This document shows positions 38,794 through 48,267 of a DNA stretch of 64,000 nt, in pieces. Below the pieces are notes generated by a model. The model was not told where the DNA came from. It made no database searches and saw nothing but the letters and a program-made list of their open reading frames with translations. A program made the position numbers and the translations under genes. Position 1 is the first letter of the stretch, and every line of letters begins with the position of its first letter. Source of the stretch: Caldisericales bacterium (GTDB lineage Bacteria; Caldisericota; Caldisericia; JAAYUI01); assembly GCA_022707885.1 (NCBI GenBank), contig JAKIZT010000007.1:1-64000 (forward strand), read 5' to 3'.

Positions 38794-40554
38794 TTATTTG
38801 AGATTTTCAACATGGTTCCAATCTCGCATAAAAAAACTGTACCACCAACTACTTTTATCTATAGTTCCTCTGGCCCATATACCACTATCTTGATACACTT
38901 CGTATTGTCCACTTTCCCTTAGAACAATATAATTCCCATTATAGAAGATGCTACCTCCTCGTCCTTTATAACCATCAGGAGCAAGACCATCAGAAAATTG
39001 TATATCTGTATGTCTGAAATTAAAAGCATCTCTCCCAGTTTTCCCATCAAAAGTTGATACACTCCCAACAGGAATTTGTAATTTTATGCCATGACAATTT
39101 GAAATATTACCTTCTCTTTCTTTATCATATATTCCAGTTATACATGCATAAACAATAAGTCTTTCACCAGTGAAATTAACGGATGAGTAACCATCCGCGT
39201 AACTGTCCCACATACCATAAAATTCATCTGGCGATAAATTCCATTCATTATAAGTTTTAGCTGGATCATATTCTGTATTTGAAAAAGCTCCGCAACCTGG
39301 TGGGAAAAAGAATTTTGGCGTTGAACCCGATAATTGATAGCCAAGGACAGAAACTAAATAAAAACCTGTGCTTTCGTCAAATTTTAAGCCAAAAGCAGCC
39401 CACATCAAATTTGCAATATCTTCATCTGTTAAACCTTTATCTTTCAATGCTTTAATTTGATCTGCATTCAACATGCTGGGATCAAATGATGATGAGGAGT
39501 ATAAACCTCTCCTTACTAAATCAACGTCTGAACCAGCCATTTGTGGTTTTGCTGCTTCTCTCACCCAAAAATCTGAATAGTTGTTTCTTTGTTTTACAAG
39601 CTCATCCAACCATTTCATATGATCCGACATATCATCAACAGGCTCATTTTTCTTGACAGGTGGTGGATCAAACATAAATCCTAGGTTTTCGCTGTTACGT
39701 TCGAGGATGTCACCACCATCTTCAGTATCACCATTGGTACAAATAATACCGTTGATGTTTTTTTCTCCAACATCCTTGGCACCAATAAGCCTTGCATCTG
39801 GGTTGGAGTAGTCCAGGCTTGGTGGGTCAGACTGCTTGCCAGCATTCGCTATCCCATCTGCTGATCCTGGAGGGGGTGAGAAGGAGCTTGTTGCGGCAAT
39901 ATCAGAGAGTAGCTGTTGCTCAGGAAGGGAGGAGGTGGACATGGAGTTGATGGTGGAGATGGAGGTGGGGTTGGGCATGGCTGGTGAGCCTGTTCCCTGG
40001 AGGAGGGTGCCTGTCTGGGGGTTGTAGTAGCCTGAGGAGAAGTAGAGGCCAGTTTCTGTATCAAGGATGGTCTGTGATGCTCCCATGAAGGTGAAGGGGT
40101 TTGGTATGGAGTCAGGGTTGGTTTCTGAGGTGATGTTGCCAAGGGTATCATATGTGTAGGTGATCTTGGTGTCCTGGTTGGTATCTGTTACCTTAAGGGT
40201 ATTGCCATGTACATCATAGTGGTAGTAGTAGGTGGAGGTGGTTGTTGTCTGTGATTCTCCGGTTCCTGTGTGTCTTGTCCATTCAAAGGATATAGGCTGG
40301 CTGTTTGCTCCTATGTGGTATATGAGTTCCTGGTCCAGGAGGGTGGTGGAGGAGTCTCTCACTTTGTCCAGCTCTATTTCTGTTATTACTCCTCCTGCAT
40401 AGTGGTACTTGTATGTGGTCACATCTGTGTGTGGTGTACCATCTATTGTTATATGGGAGGTGTAGGTCTTTTTGAGTCTTCTTCCTGATGCATCATACTG
40501 GAAGGTAACCGTGTCATTGTTAGTGGGGAGGTTGGAATAGGGATTATGTAGCAT
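38794..40554 (-). CDS. Orphan RHS-tip cassette (displaced C-terminal end of an RHS protein)
   Basis: 586-codon frame. Residues about 7-217 copy the last 210 residues of the big RHS protein's core (631 bp, 3 mismatches), ending GLYFSSGYYNPQTGTLLQ and SLPEQQLLS. They are followed by a different 370-residue tip. The first codons (MLHNPYSN) come from the junction sequence; no SD precedes this ATG and there is no signal peptide, so it is probably not expressed unless recombined into the full-length gene. The tip's last about 150 residues are distantly similar to those of the main protein: HGIKL, FRHTD, GSIFYNGNYIVL. Confidence 0.8.
   Translation of the reverse strand: MLHNPYSNLPTNNDTVTFQYDASGRRLKKTYTSHITIDGTPHTDVTTYKYHYAGGVITEIELDKVRDSSTTLLDQELIYHIGANSQPISFEWTRHTGTGESQTTTTSTYYYHYDVHGNTLKVTDTNQDTKITYTYDTLGNITSETNPDSIPNPFTFMGASQTILDTETGLYFSSGYYNPQTGTLLQGTGSPAMPNPTSISTINSMSTSSLPEQQLLSDIAATSSFSPPPGSADGIANAGKQSDPPSLDYSNPDARLIGAKDVGEKNINGIICTNGDTEDGGDILERNSENLGFMFDPPPVKKNEPVDDMSDHMKWLDELVKQRNNYSDFWVREAAKPQMAGSDVDLVRRGLYSSSSFDPSMLNADQIKALKDKGLTDEDIANLMWAAFGLKFDESTGFYLVSVLGYQLSGSTPKFFFPPGCGAFSNTEYDPAKTYNEWNLSPDEFYGMWDSYADGYSSVNFTGERLIVYACITGIYDKEREGNISNCHGIKLQIPVGSVSTFDGKTGRDAFNFRHTDIQFSDGLAPDGYKGRGGSIFYNGNYIVLRESGQYEVYQDSGIWARGTIDKSSWWYSFFMRDWNHVENLK
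39905..40535. repeat. 631-bp RHS-core repeat, copy 2 (orphan)
   Basis: Direct repeat of 43253-43883 with constant offset 3348, no gaps and three mismatches on reading through. It encodes the end of the RHS core. The boundaries are sharp: different tip sequence on one side, stalk-gene junction on the other. Confidence 0.95.
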
Positions 40555-40705
40555 TTATATTCATGGTTGGTATGTGACTATGATTGTTTTGGTCTCTGCA
40601 ACCCATTTGACGGTACAGCCAAGGTTCTCGGCGAGGAAACGGAGGGGGACCATTGTTCTGCCATCTTTGATGATTGGGGTTATTTTGGGGTTTTTGGGGT
40701 CGATC
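40523..40705. repeat. 183-bp repeat, copy 2 (stalk 3' end and RHS junction)
   Basis: Matches 37219-37401. It contains the last 46 codons of propeller A, its stop, the spacer with the ATG of the orphan frame and the first 13 bases of the RHS repeat, thus bridging two cassettes. Confidence 0.9.
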
Positions 40706-42111
40706 TGGACTTTTTTTCCGTTGACAGTGGCGGTTGGGTTGTTGATTGTCATGCTAACAGTTTTTTTAACAAGCCCTGCCAACACATTTTTTGTCTTGCT
40801 GTTCCAGACTATGTAACCTCCCAGTGGCTCTACAAGGTACTTCGCTGGCAAATAGGTAATACCATTTATAATGGCTGGAGATGCATCAATTTCTTCTTCA
40901 CCCTTTTCAGTTTGAAGAATCTTCCTGTCAACTTGGAAAGAAATTACATCTGAGGCTTGGGAAAGAAATACCTCCAATTTTGTTTTATTGTTTTTCTCAT
41001 CATATTTCTCAATCACCACTGCCTGGTCGGAAATTGTTTTTGCGCCAGCATAATCATACTGCTGTTTATAATTGCTGTAGTCATATTTCCAGTACATCCT
41101 GTCCAGAAAGGGGTTGCCGTATGCGATGTATTCACCAAACATCCCAAAGAAACAGTCACCCTTAAAGTTGGGTTCCCAGCTGTCAACCCACTGATCAGGA
41201 GCAAACTTGTCAGTTGAAATGAATTTGCCAGTTTCAATATCAAAATACATCCTGGTGCGGATACGAGTGAAATACTTATTTCCCTCTTCAGGCAAGGAGC
41301 CAAAAAAGACAATATAATTGCCCCTAAAATCAAAAACATTGCTGTATTTATGGGTGTCTATATTCCAAATATATTTCCCGTTTTCAAGATTCGCACAAAC
41401 AAGCAGAGAGTCAATGGTATAAAAAAGTTTTCCTTTAAGAATTGCCTCTGGTGATGCTACACTGCCATACTCATCCTCCCATACTTTCTGCCTGGATTCA
41501 ATATCGTAGCAAGCTATCTTTGTTTTGTGCTTGTTAAAATCCCAATGGCTGATATACACCAGTTTGTTGCCATCCAGCAGACCATGTCCTCCAAAATTAT
41601 CGAGCTGGATTTCCCAGTTGATGCTGCCATCTTTCTTGCTGAAATTTATTACCTTTTTCTCGCAAGTCAGGATAAAAGTACCATCCCCCCTGTTATACAC
41701 CTCACCTATGTAATAGGTTGGGATTTCTTTTGTCCATATTTCATCGCCATTATTTGGATTTAAGCAGTAGAGTTTGTTGTGTACAGAAAACAAGAAACTT
41801 TCTTCATCCAGATATAATTGTGAATGGTTCTCGTATCCCTCGATCATTTTCTTCCACAATCTGTTTGTTGCCAGATTGATAACGCCAACTTCTATATTTT
41901 TTGAATTGGTCGAGAGGAAAGCGAGATTATTTTCGTTAAGAATGTATCTTATCGATCCAGCTCCTCCAGCTCCAAAAACCAGGTAGGATATTTCGTATTC
42001 ACCATTTTTACAAAATCTCTTGTCCGAGATGCCTGCAACAGATCTATATTCAAGAAGCACAAAAGAGCAAACAATCATCATGGACAAGAAAAGAGTTAGC
42101 ACCTTTCTCAT
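40561..42111 (-). CDS. Secreted beta-propeller/stalk protein A
   Basis: 516 residues. Signal peptide (MRKVLTLFLSMMIVCSFVLL...), PQQ-like blades (LYCLNPNNGDEIWTKEI, VINFSKKDGSINWEIQL, IACYDIESRQKVWEDE, VCANLENGKYIWNI), then two stalk-type units ending TMVPLRFLAENLGCTVKW. The start lies 21 bases downstream of the RHS stop, with AGGAGG between, so translation is coupled to the RHS gene, the position of an immunity gene in polymorphic toxin loci. The predicted location is extracytoplasmic. Whether it binds, folds, anchors or neutralises the RHS tip is unknown. Confidence 0.82.
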   Translation of the reverse strand: MRKVLTLFLSMMIVCSFVLLEYRSVAGISDKRFCKNGEYEISYLVFGAGGAGSIRYILNENNLAFLSTNSKNIEVGVINLATNRLWKKMIEGYENHSQLYLDEESFLFSVHNKLYCLNPNNGDEIWTKEIPTYYIGEVYNRGDGTFILTCEKKVINFSKKDGSINWEIQLDNFGGHGLLDGNKLVYISHWDFNKHKTKIACYDIESRQKVWEDEYGSVASPEAILKGKLFYTIDSLLVCANLENGKYIWNIDTHKYSNVFDFRGNYIVFFGSLPEEGNKYFTRIRTRMYFDIETGKFISTDKFAPDQWVDSWEPNFKGDCFFGMFGEYIAYGNPFLDRMYWKYDYSNYKQQYDYAGAKTISDQAVVIEKYDEKNNKTKLEVFLSQASDVISFQVDRKILQTEKGEEEIDASPAIINGITYLPAKYLVEPLGGYIVWNSKTKNVLAGLVKKTVSMTINNPTATVNGKKVQIDPKNPKITPIIKDGRTMVPLRFLAENLGCTVKWVAETKTIIVTYQP

Positions 42112-42132
42112 TTTTGGCCTCCTTTTCTTATA

Positions 42133-45100
42133 CTATGGGCACATGTACCAAGTTTTGCCTGTTCCTTCTATCTTTCTGTTGTATAGAAAAAACCAATTGT
42201 AGATTAATCCGCCTACTTCACATTTACAATGATCCACTAATTTTTTATTATTTTTATTAAAAACATCAAAGTATCCGTTTGAATATAAAACAACTTGATT
42301 ACCTGCTTCAAAAATAGATCTTTGATAAGCATATGAAGCGTTAATATCCCATGTACCATTCGGATTTACTCGATCAACATCGCAGTGCTTATAGGAAAAT
42401 TGATAATTACCAAATTTTCTAAGATCTGCAGCTCGCGTTTTGTTGACACCGTTACCTATCATAATTTTCACACCATGCGAAAAACCATCACCTGCACAAC
42501 CTACATCTAATATGACCATATTGGAGCCAGAAGTGTTTATTGATTTAACATATCCAGAACCAGGATCGCCTCTGTTGAAATATTCTTGCCACTCATCTTC
42601 CCACACATTAATGCCAGTGTAATTATCTCCTTGTTCAGTTTTGCGAATATTTTTACCATCATTCGATCCTCCCGAAGGCCAGAATATCTGGGCTCTCTGG
42701 TCACTAAGTTTGTAGCACATGACCTCAGCATGGTAGGTTGTTGTTTTTGTCTTGTCGTCATAAGTGCTGTAGACAGCAACAGCTGCAGCTTCAATGCAAT
42801 ATGTGACTTCTGTCCCCTCTGCTGTCTTGCAGGTGACAGAACCATCCTTCATGTCAAAGGTAATATCCGTACATCCTTCCTCTGTAAGGTCTTTTGTGAT
42901 TCTGTCCTTAACAGCAGCCTTTTCAACTCCATTCAGATCGTCCCATTCAGTATAGTCTCTTGGACGACCACTCATGATGTTGTTGTACTCACGCTCGGTT
43001 ATTTCGTTACCTGCATTGTCATAGTAATGTTTTATGATACCTGTGTAACCATTACCACCATCAGAACCACACCAATTGTTTGGGTCCCTCATTTCAATGC
43101 CTATCCATGGGTATGCCATTAGTGTCGGTGAGAGGCCATCTGTTATTGTTGCCTCAACTTCACTTGTTCTGGCATCAGTATCAGATCTGGCAAGTCCTTC
43201 TGACACCCCTGAGGATGGGGCATAGCTCTCAATCTGTGCATACGCCTGATGGGAGAGTAGCTGTTGCTCAGGAAGGGATGAGGTGGACATGGAGTTGATG
43301 GTGGAGATGGAGGAGGGGTTGGGCATGGCTGGTGAGCCTGTTCCCTGGAGGAGGGTGCCTGTCTGGGGGTTGTAGTAGCCTGAGGAGAAGTAGAGGCCAG
43401 TTTCTGTATCAAGGATGGTCTGTGATGCTCCCATGAAGGTGAAGGGGTTTGGTATGGAGTCAGGGTTGGTTTCTGAGGTGATGTTGCCAAGGGTATCATA
43501 TGTGTAGGTGATCTTGGTGTCCTGGTTGGTATCTGTTACCTTAAGGGTATTGCCATGTACATCATAGTGGTAGTAGTAGGTGGAGGTGGTTGTTGTCTGT
43601 GATTCTCCGGTTCCTGTGTGTCTTGTCCATTCAAAGGATATAGGCTGGCTGTTTGCTCCTATGTGGTATATGAGTTCCTGGTCCAGGAGGGTGGTGGAGG
43701 AGTCTCTCACTTTGTCCAGCTCTATTTCTGTTATTACTCCTCCTGCATAGTGGTACTTGTATGTGGTCACATCTGTGTGTGGTGTACCATCTATTGTTAT
43801 ATGGGAGGTGTAGGTCTTTTTGAGTCTTCTTCCTGATGCATCATACTGGAAGGTAACTGTGTCATTGTTAGTGGGGAGGTTGGCCTGCTTGAGCTGGTTC
43901 TCATATGTGTATTCATATGTGGTGACATAGTCCGGATCGACTGTGGGGGAGGAGGGGGAGAGCCAGATGTTCTTTCTGAGGAGGTCTTCCATCTGTTTGT
44001 TGTTTCTTGTGGCAATGTCCCAGGTGGCAGTGTCCATGTGTGAGGAGGGGAGGTATGGGGAGAGGTCATACGTCCTCAGTGAGGAGGGGGCATACCGGTG
44101 GGGGTAGTGGACCCTTGAGGATTCAAGCTTTTCTTTGGAGGGGAGGGAAGAGGGGGAGAGGACGAAGGGGGAGCCGGAGTAGTATTCCTTGCTGGTGCAG
44201 TTGCCGTTGTTGTCGTATGCAAAGAGTTCATAGGCGGTGGACTCGTAGTCAACCCTTGTGAGCCTGTCTGCGACATTGAAGGTGAAGTCGGTGTTGTCAG
44301 TTCCACCAATGTCTATATCTGTCCTGTTGCCCCTCTGGTCGTATGTGTACACGACATCATTCGTGGTGCCTGGCTTGTCAACGTTTGTGAGCCTGTTTAG
44401 TGCGTCGTATGTGTAGCTCCAGGTATCGGAGCCAACTTTTTCTGAGGTTATGTTGCCGTTGTTGTCAAATGTGTAGTCCAGGTCAAGAATTGATGTGTTG
44501 TCAGATTTCTTTACATCGATGTTTGTCATCCACCCGTTGGCATTGTACAGGTAATCGGCCAAAACACCTGTGGGGTAGTCCATGCCTGTGGCCCAGGAGT
44601 TGTCATTGTATGAGTATGAGGTGGTCTGGGAGGACCTGGTTGCCTGGGTCATTTTTCCTGCGGTGTCCCAGGTGTATGTGCGGGCATCACCCTCTGCGGT
44701 GAGCTGGGTTATCAGCCCCTCTGCATTATACTGGAACTGGTGCGTGAAGTCCCAAGGATCATCGGTTGATGTGAGTCTGCCAATGTCGTCGTATGTGAAT
44801 TCTGTTGTTCCCACTGAATCAACAAAGCTGGTCAACCTTGAGAGATCATCGTAATTGAAAGAGACCGTTGACGAATCTGGATACGAAATCTGCGTGAGTC
44901 TTGAAATGTCATCGTATGTATAACCGATTGTCTGGCTCTTCCTGTCGGTGGTGGAGGTGAGAAGCCCGTTGTCATTGTACGAGAACGTCGCATAGTGTGA
45001 AAGCTCGTCAGTGGCACGGGTGAGCCTGCCAACATCATCATACTGGAAGCCAACTGTTGGCGGTGTGGCCTGCGGAGGCTTCTTGAATTCAGTAATTCTT

Positions 45101-48100
45101 GAGTTGTCATCGTATGTATATTGATAAACATTTGATAGAGGGTCGGTGGCTTGGGTCATTCTGTAAATGGCATCATATTGATACTGCCAGTTGTTCCCCC
45201 TTCTGTCCCTCACCTGTGTGACATTACCCACGGCATCATAAGTAAATTGGGAATAATTGCCCGCAGCATCATAAGCTTTGGTGACTCTGTTCAACGCGTC
45301 ATACTCAAAATCGCAATGGTTGGTCATTGGGTCAGTAATTCTGGTCACCCTTCCTGCGTTATCGTATGTGTAGGACTGCGTTTTGCCATCAGAGTTCTCG
45401 GACGATGTCATAAGACCATCGGAGTTGTATGAGAATTCTTGGGCTGTAGTGCTTGGCCCATCAGCTTGAACAAGTTTGCCAGCATTGTCATAAGTCTTAG
45501 TCCATGACTGACTCAAAGCATTGGTCGTCTGCGTAAGTCTGTTTAGATCATCATAGGTGAAATTGGTTTCTTTCTGAAGGGCATTTGTAATCTTTGTCAG
45601 ATTGTCATTATTGTCATACTGCAATGATGTTGTTTTATTAAGAGGATTTGTGACCTGGGTGAGTCTGTCGTGCGTGTCGTACTGTAACGAGGTCGTCTTG
45701 TTCATTGGATTGGTTACAGAAGTGATGTTGGAATTGTTGTCATAAGCAACCGTTGTCGCTTCGTTTTCCGGATTTGCGACAGTTGTAACCCTGCCCAGAG
45801 TATCATATGTGTAGGATGTTCTCTTGTTCATTGGGTCCTCAACCCAATTAATTCTTCCGTCACTCCTTCTATTTATTTCAACCTCATGATTGAGGGCATT
45901 TTTGACCTTCACAAGTCTCGAGTTATTGTCATAAGTGTAGTAAATAGAGTGATTGAGAGGATCTTTTGCTTCAGTGAGATTGCCGGAGTTGTCATAATAA
46001 AAATTCCATGGATTGTTTAAAGGATCCGTAGCTGTTTTTAGTCTGCCACGATTATCGTAAATGTAGGTCCAGTCATTGCCATTGGGGTCTTCGTAGGAAG
46101 ACACCTTGCCAGTTGCAGAATTTGTATAATTCCATGTCTTTCCAGATGGACTCTGGACTGAATTCGGATAATTGTTGGAGTCATACGCTATACCCCAGGT
46201 TGAAGTACCTTGGCCATAAGGAGAAGTAACGCTTGTTAATTTGTTATTAGTATAGCCAAAGGCAACTTCCTGATTTAGGGGGTTGGTTATTTTTGTGAGC
46301 TTATTATTTGTGTATTCAAAAGAAGTATTCTTGTTTTTTGCGTCGGTATAAAGTGTTAACTGGTTGCTGGAGTTAAATGCAAAGCTTTGCGTCAATCCTT
46401 CAATATTCGTTGATGTTATGTTGCCATTTGAGTCATAAACAAGTGTTATAAGGTGACTTTTTGGATCTGTGATCTGGGTCACTTCTTTCATCGAATTTCT
46501 TTGGTATTCTGTGATCAAGGTGCCAGTTTGAATTTTTGAAATATACCCAGAGCTATCAAATGTGCACTCAGAAGTTTGTATATTTGGATCTGATATCTGT
46601 GTAACTGTATCACCTATCACATAGGATTTTTGCACTGTGCTATAGCTGTCTTTGGCACTGGTTATTTTCCCGTTAGTGTCATACTCAAATGTGTAAGATT
46701 GATTGTTTTCATTTGTTAACGATGTGAGTCTCCCCAAAAGATCATAAGCATACCCTATAAGCTTACTTTCCTGGTCTGTTCTTGTTACAAGCATATTTGA
46801 TCCATCATAGGTAAAACTAACAACTTTGGACTCTGGATCAGTTACATCAGTAAGCCTTCCCCACTGGTCATAAGTAAAAGTAAGATTTCTACTAGTTGCA
46901 TAATCAGTTACAGCTGATAGTTGGTCTTGATTCCATGAAATATCAATTCTTCCACCAAGACGGTTTGTCATTCTGAGAAGCTTGCCACCAGCACCACTAT
47001 TGTATTCGAAATAAAGTTTGTTATCGAATTTATCAAGAATGACATAATAATCAGCCCCAGAAATATTTTCTACTTGTAACTTTAGTCTTGAGAATTCAGG
47101 GGAATCCCATCCGCCAGAAGAAACATTTTTTGGAAATTCCAGATAACAGCCGTTTGAGGATCGATAAACACCATTGCCCGTCATTGAGTTTATTGTCATC
47201 TGTTGATGGTAGTTAGATGTCCAGCCGGGCCCCATGCCATAATTGACATTTGAGCATGAGTTATATGTTCGCACAAAAGACAATGACATTCCGCCGAAGA
47301 TTCCAAAACCAATGTCATATTGTGTAAGATATGTCGATCCGGTATAAGTGTTAACTGAAACGTTTCCGGCTCCATTCCCAAAACTCAAATCCGAGCCAGA
47401 CGGAGAACCACCTTCCTGATTTACAAATTCAATAACAAGTGCTGGTGCACTGCCACTTACGCTACAGTCGCTTTGGCCAGGTGCAGTTACTCTAAAACCA
47501 AAACCAACACAATCGTCTAAACCATAGAAATGATTTTTTACCATGTCCGTTACATCATATAACAATGGAACAGGCGGATTTACAGCAGGCCAGGTCAGAC
47601 CATTTCCAACTGCTTGCCCCCATGGCTGGCTTCCCCATGCCATTGTTGCTGATTCCCAACCAACTCCAACATCATATATTCCTATTCCAACAGCTGTTCC
47701 ACATGAATTGGAAATAAGTTGAGTATCAAACAAAAGATGTGCTGAGAGAATTTTTATCTTTCTTGAATAATCGATGTTGTATTTAATGTAAGTATTTGTC
47801 TCAACCACAAGTGGGGGTGTTACTATATTGGTGTTCTGAACACCAAAGTAGGAGGTCGGATAAACTGTTGTGGTCACAACCCCATTGCGGTTCTCTAAAG
47901 TTATATTATCAACAAGACCAGGATCTCCAGTTGGACAAACAAGATTTCTATTGGGTTGAATACTTGTTTCATCTCCAGATAGCGGTTTCTCTTGTGTCCC
48001 ATTCGAACCAAGAACCATTGAGAAAACTCCGTTTTTCTCCTGATATAATTTATACATCTTAGCGCCTGCTGGGGTAATATCAGTTTTTTCCTTTGGGAAT

Positions 48101-48267
48101 CTTGCCCTTTCTCCATCGACAGGTCTAGCTGATGGTGGAACACTCCGCTCGACCTGAGATGCTTTGGCAGTGCCCAGAAAAACAAAAATATTAGAAAATA
48201 GCGTAAAAGAAATAAAAACAACAATAAAAAATTTGAATTTCTTCCACATATTACCCATATTATTCAT
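42133..48267 (-). CDS. Secreted giant RHS/YD-repeat protein with variable C-terminal tip
   Basis: 2044 residues. Signal peptide (about 8-36, ending in TAKA). A DNRLRE-type carbohydrate-binding-like region at about 117-283 (ILSAHLLFDTQL... GWESATMAWGSQPW), as in WapA-like wall-associated proteins. A DUF6531-like start near 300, then dozens of YD repeats (YTYDxxGRLTxVTDP) that would form the hollow RHS shell. The core ends near 1672 with ETGLYFSSGYYNPQTG. The tip (about 1673-2044) is unrelated to known domains to my eye: Cys-rich, with HGVKI, YKHCD and SIFEAGNQVVL. Residues 1462-1672 are duplicated at 39905-40535. SD AGGTGAGGG abuts the ATG. Toxin function is inferred from architecture only. 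Confidence 0.92.
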   Translation of the reverse strand: MNNMGNMWKKFKFFIVVFISFTLFSNIFVFLGTAKASQVERSVPPSARPVDGERARFPKEKTDITPAGAKMYKLYQEKNGVFSMVLGSNGTQEKPLSGDETSIQPNRNLVCPTGDPGLVDNITLENRNGVVTTTVYPTSYFGVQNTNIVTPPLVVETNTYIKYNIDYSRKIKILSAHLLFDTQLISNSCGTAVGIGIYDVGVGWESATMAWGSQPWGQAVGNGLTWPAVNPPVPLLYDVTDMVKNHFYGLDDCVGFGFRVTAPGQSDCSVSGSAPALVIEFVNQEGGSPSGSDLSFGNGAGNVSVNTYTGSTYLTQYDIGFGIFGGMSLSFVRTYNSCSNVNYGMGPGWTSNYHQQMTINSMTGNGVYRSSNGCYLEFPKNVSSGGWDSPEFSRLKLQVENISGADYYVILDKFDNKLYFEYNSGAGGKLLRMTNRLGGRIDISWNQDQLSAVTDYATSRNLTFTYDQWGRLTDVTDPESKVVSFTYDGSNMLVTRTDQESKLIGYAYDLLGRLTSLTNENNQSYTFEYDTNGKITSAKDSYSTVQKSYVIGDTVTQISDPNIQTSECTFDSSGYISKIQTGTLITEYQRNSMKEVTQITDPKSHLITLVYDSNGNITSTNIEGLTQSFAFNSSNQLTLYTDAKNKNTSFEYTNNKLTKITNPLNQEVAFGYTNNKLTSVTSPYGQGTSTWGIAYDSNNYPNSVQSPSGKTWNYTNSATGKVSSYEDPNGNDWTYIYDNRGRLKTATDPLNNPWNFYYDNSGNLTEAKDPLNHSIYYTYDNNSRLVKVKNALNHEVEINRRSDGRINWVEDPMNKRTSYTYDTLGRVTTVANPENEATTVAYDNNSNITSVTNPMNKTTSLQYDTHDRLTQVTNPLNKTTSLQYDNNDNLTKITNALQKETNFTYDDLNRLTQTTNALSQSWTKTYDNAGKLVQADGPSTTAQEFSYNSDGLMTSSENSDGKTQSYTYDNAGRVTRITDPMTNHCDFEYDALNRVTKAYDAAGNYSQFTYDAVGNVTQVRDRRGNNWQYQYDAIYRMTQATDPLSNVYQYTYDDNSRITEFKKPPQATPPTVGFQYDDVGRLTRATDELSHYATFSYNDNGLLTSTTDRKSQTIGYTYDDISRLTQISYPDSSTVSFNYDDLSRLTSFVDSVGTTEFTYDDIGRLTSTDDPWDFTHQFQYNAEGLITQLTAEGDARTYTWDTAGKMTQATRSSQTTSYSYNDNSWATGMDYPTGVLADYLYNANGWMTNIDVKKSDNTSILDLDYTFDNNGNITSEKVGSDTWSYTYDALNRLTNVDKPGTTNDVVYTYDQRGNRTDIDIGGTDNTDFTFNVADRLTRVDYESTAYELFAYDNNGNCTSKEYYSGSPFVLSPSSLPSKEKLESSRVHYPHRYAPSSLRTYDLSPYLPSSHMDTATWDIATRNNKQMEDLLRKNIWLSPSSPTVDPDYVTTYEYTYENQLKQANLPTNNDTVTFQYDASGRRLKKTYTSHITIDGTPHTDVTTYKYHYAGGVITEIELDKVRDSSTTLLDQELIYHIGANSQPISFEWTRHTGTGESQTTTTSTYYYHYDVHGNTLKVTDTNQDTKITYTYDTLGNITSETNPDSIPNPFTFMGASQTILDTETGLYFSSGYYNPQTGTLLQGTGSPAMPNPSSISTINSMSTSSLPEQQLLSHQAYAQIESYAPSSGVSEGLARSDTDARTSEVEATITDGLSPTLMAYPWIGIEMRDPNNWCGSDGGNGYTGIIKHYYDNAGNEITEREYNNIMSGRPRDYTEWDDLNGVEKAAVKDRITKDLTEEGCTDITFDMKDGSVTCKTAEGTEVTYCIEAAAVAVYSTYDDKTKTTTYHAEVMCYKLSDQRAQIFWPSGGSNDGKNIRKTEQGDNYTGINVWEDEWQEYFNRGDPGSGYVKSINTSGSNMVILDVGCAGDGFSHGVKIMIGNGVNKTRAADLRKFGNYQFSYKHCDVDRVNPNGTWDINASYAYQRSIFEAGNQVVLYSNGYFDVFNKNNKKLVDHCKCEVGGLIYNWFFLYNRKIEGTGKTWYMCP
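43253..43883. repeat. 631-bp RHS-core repeat, copy 1 (in the full-length gene)
   Basis: Encodes the end of the RHS core, from LPTNND to SLPEQQLLS. Near-identical to 39905-40535 (3 mismatches). Recombination between the copies would delete 3348 bp and replace tip A and propeller A with tip B and propeller B. Confidence 0.95.

Noticed and set aside
39836-40027. Plus-strand Gly/Val/Glu-rich frames in the RHS repeats
   Set aside because: They are antisense shadows of the proline/serine/threonine-rich RHS core and recur only because the 631-bp block is duplicated.
43860-46950. Periodic repeats as a CRISPR or satellite array
   Set aside because: The periodicity is in protein (YD repeats of the RHS shell), with varied codons and no fixed spacer structure.
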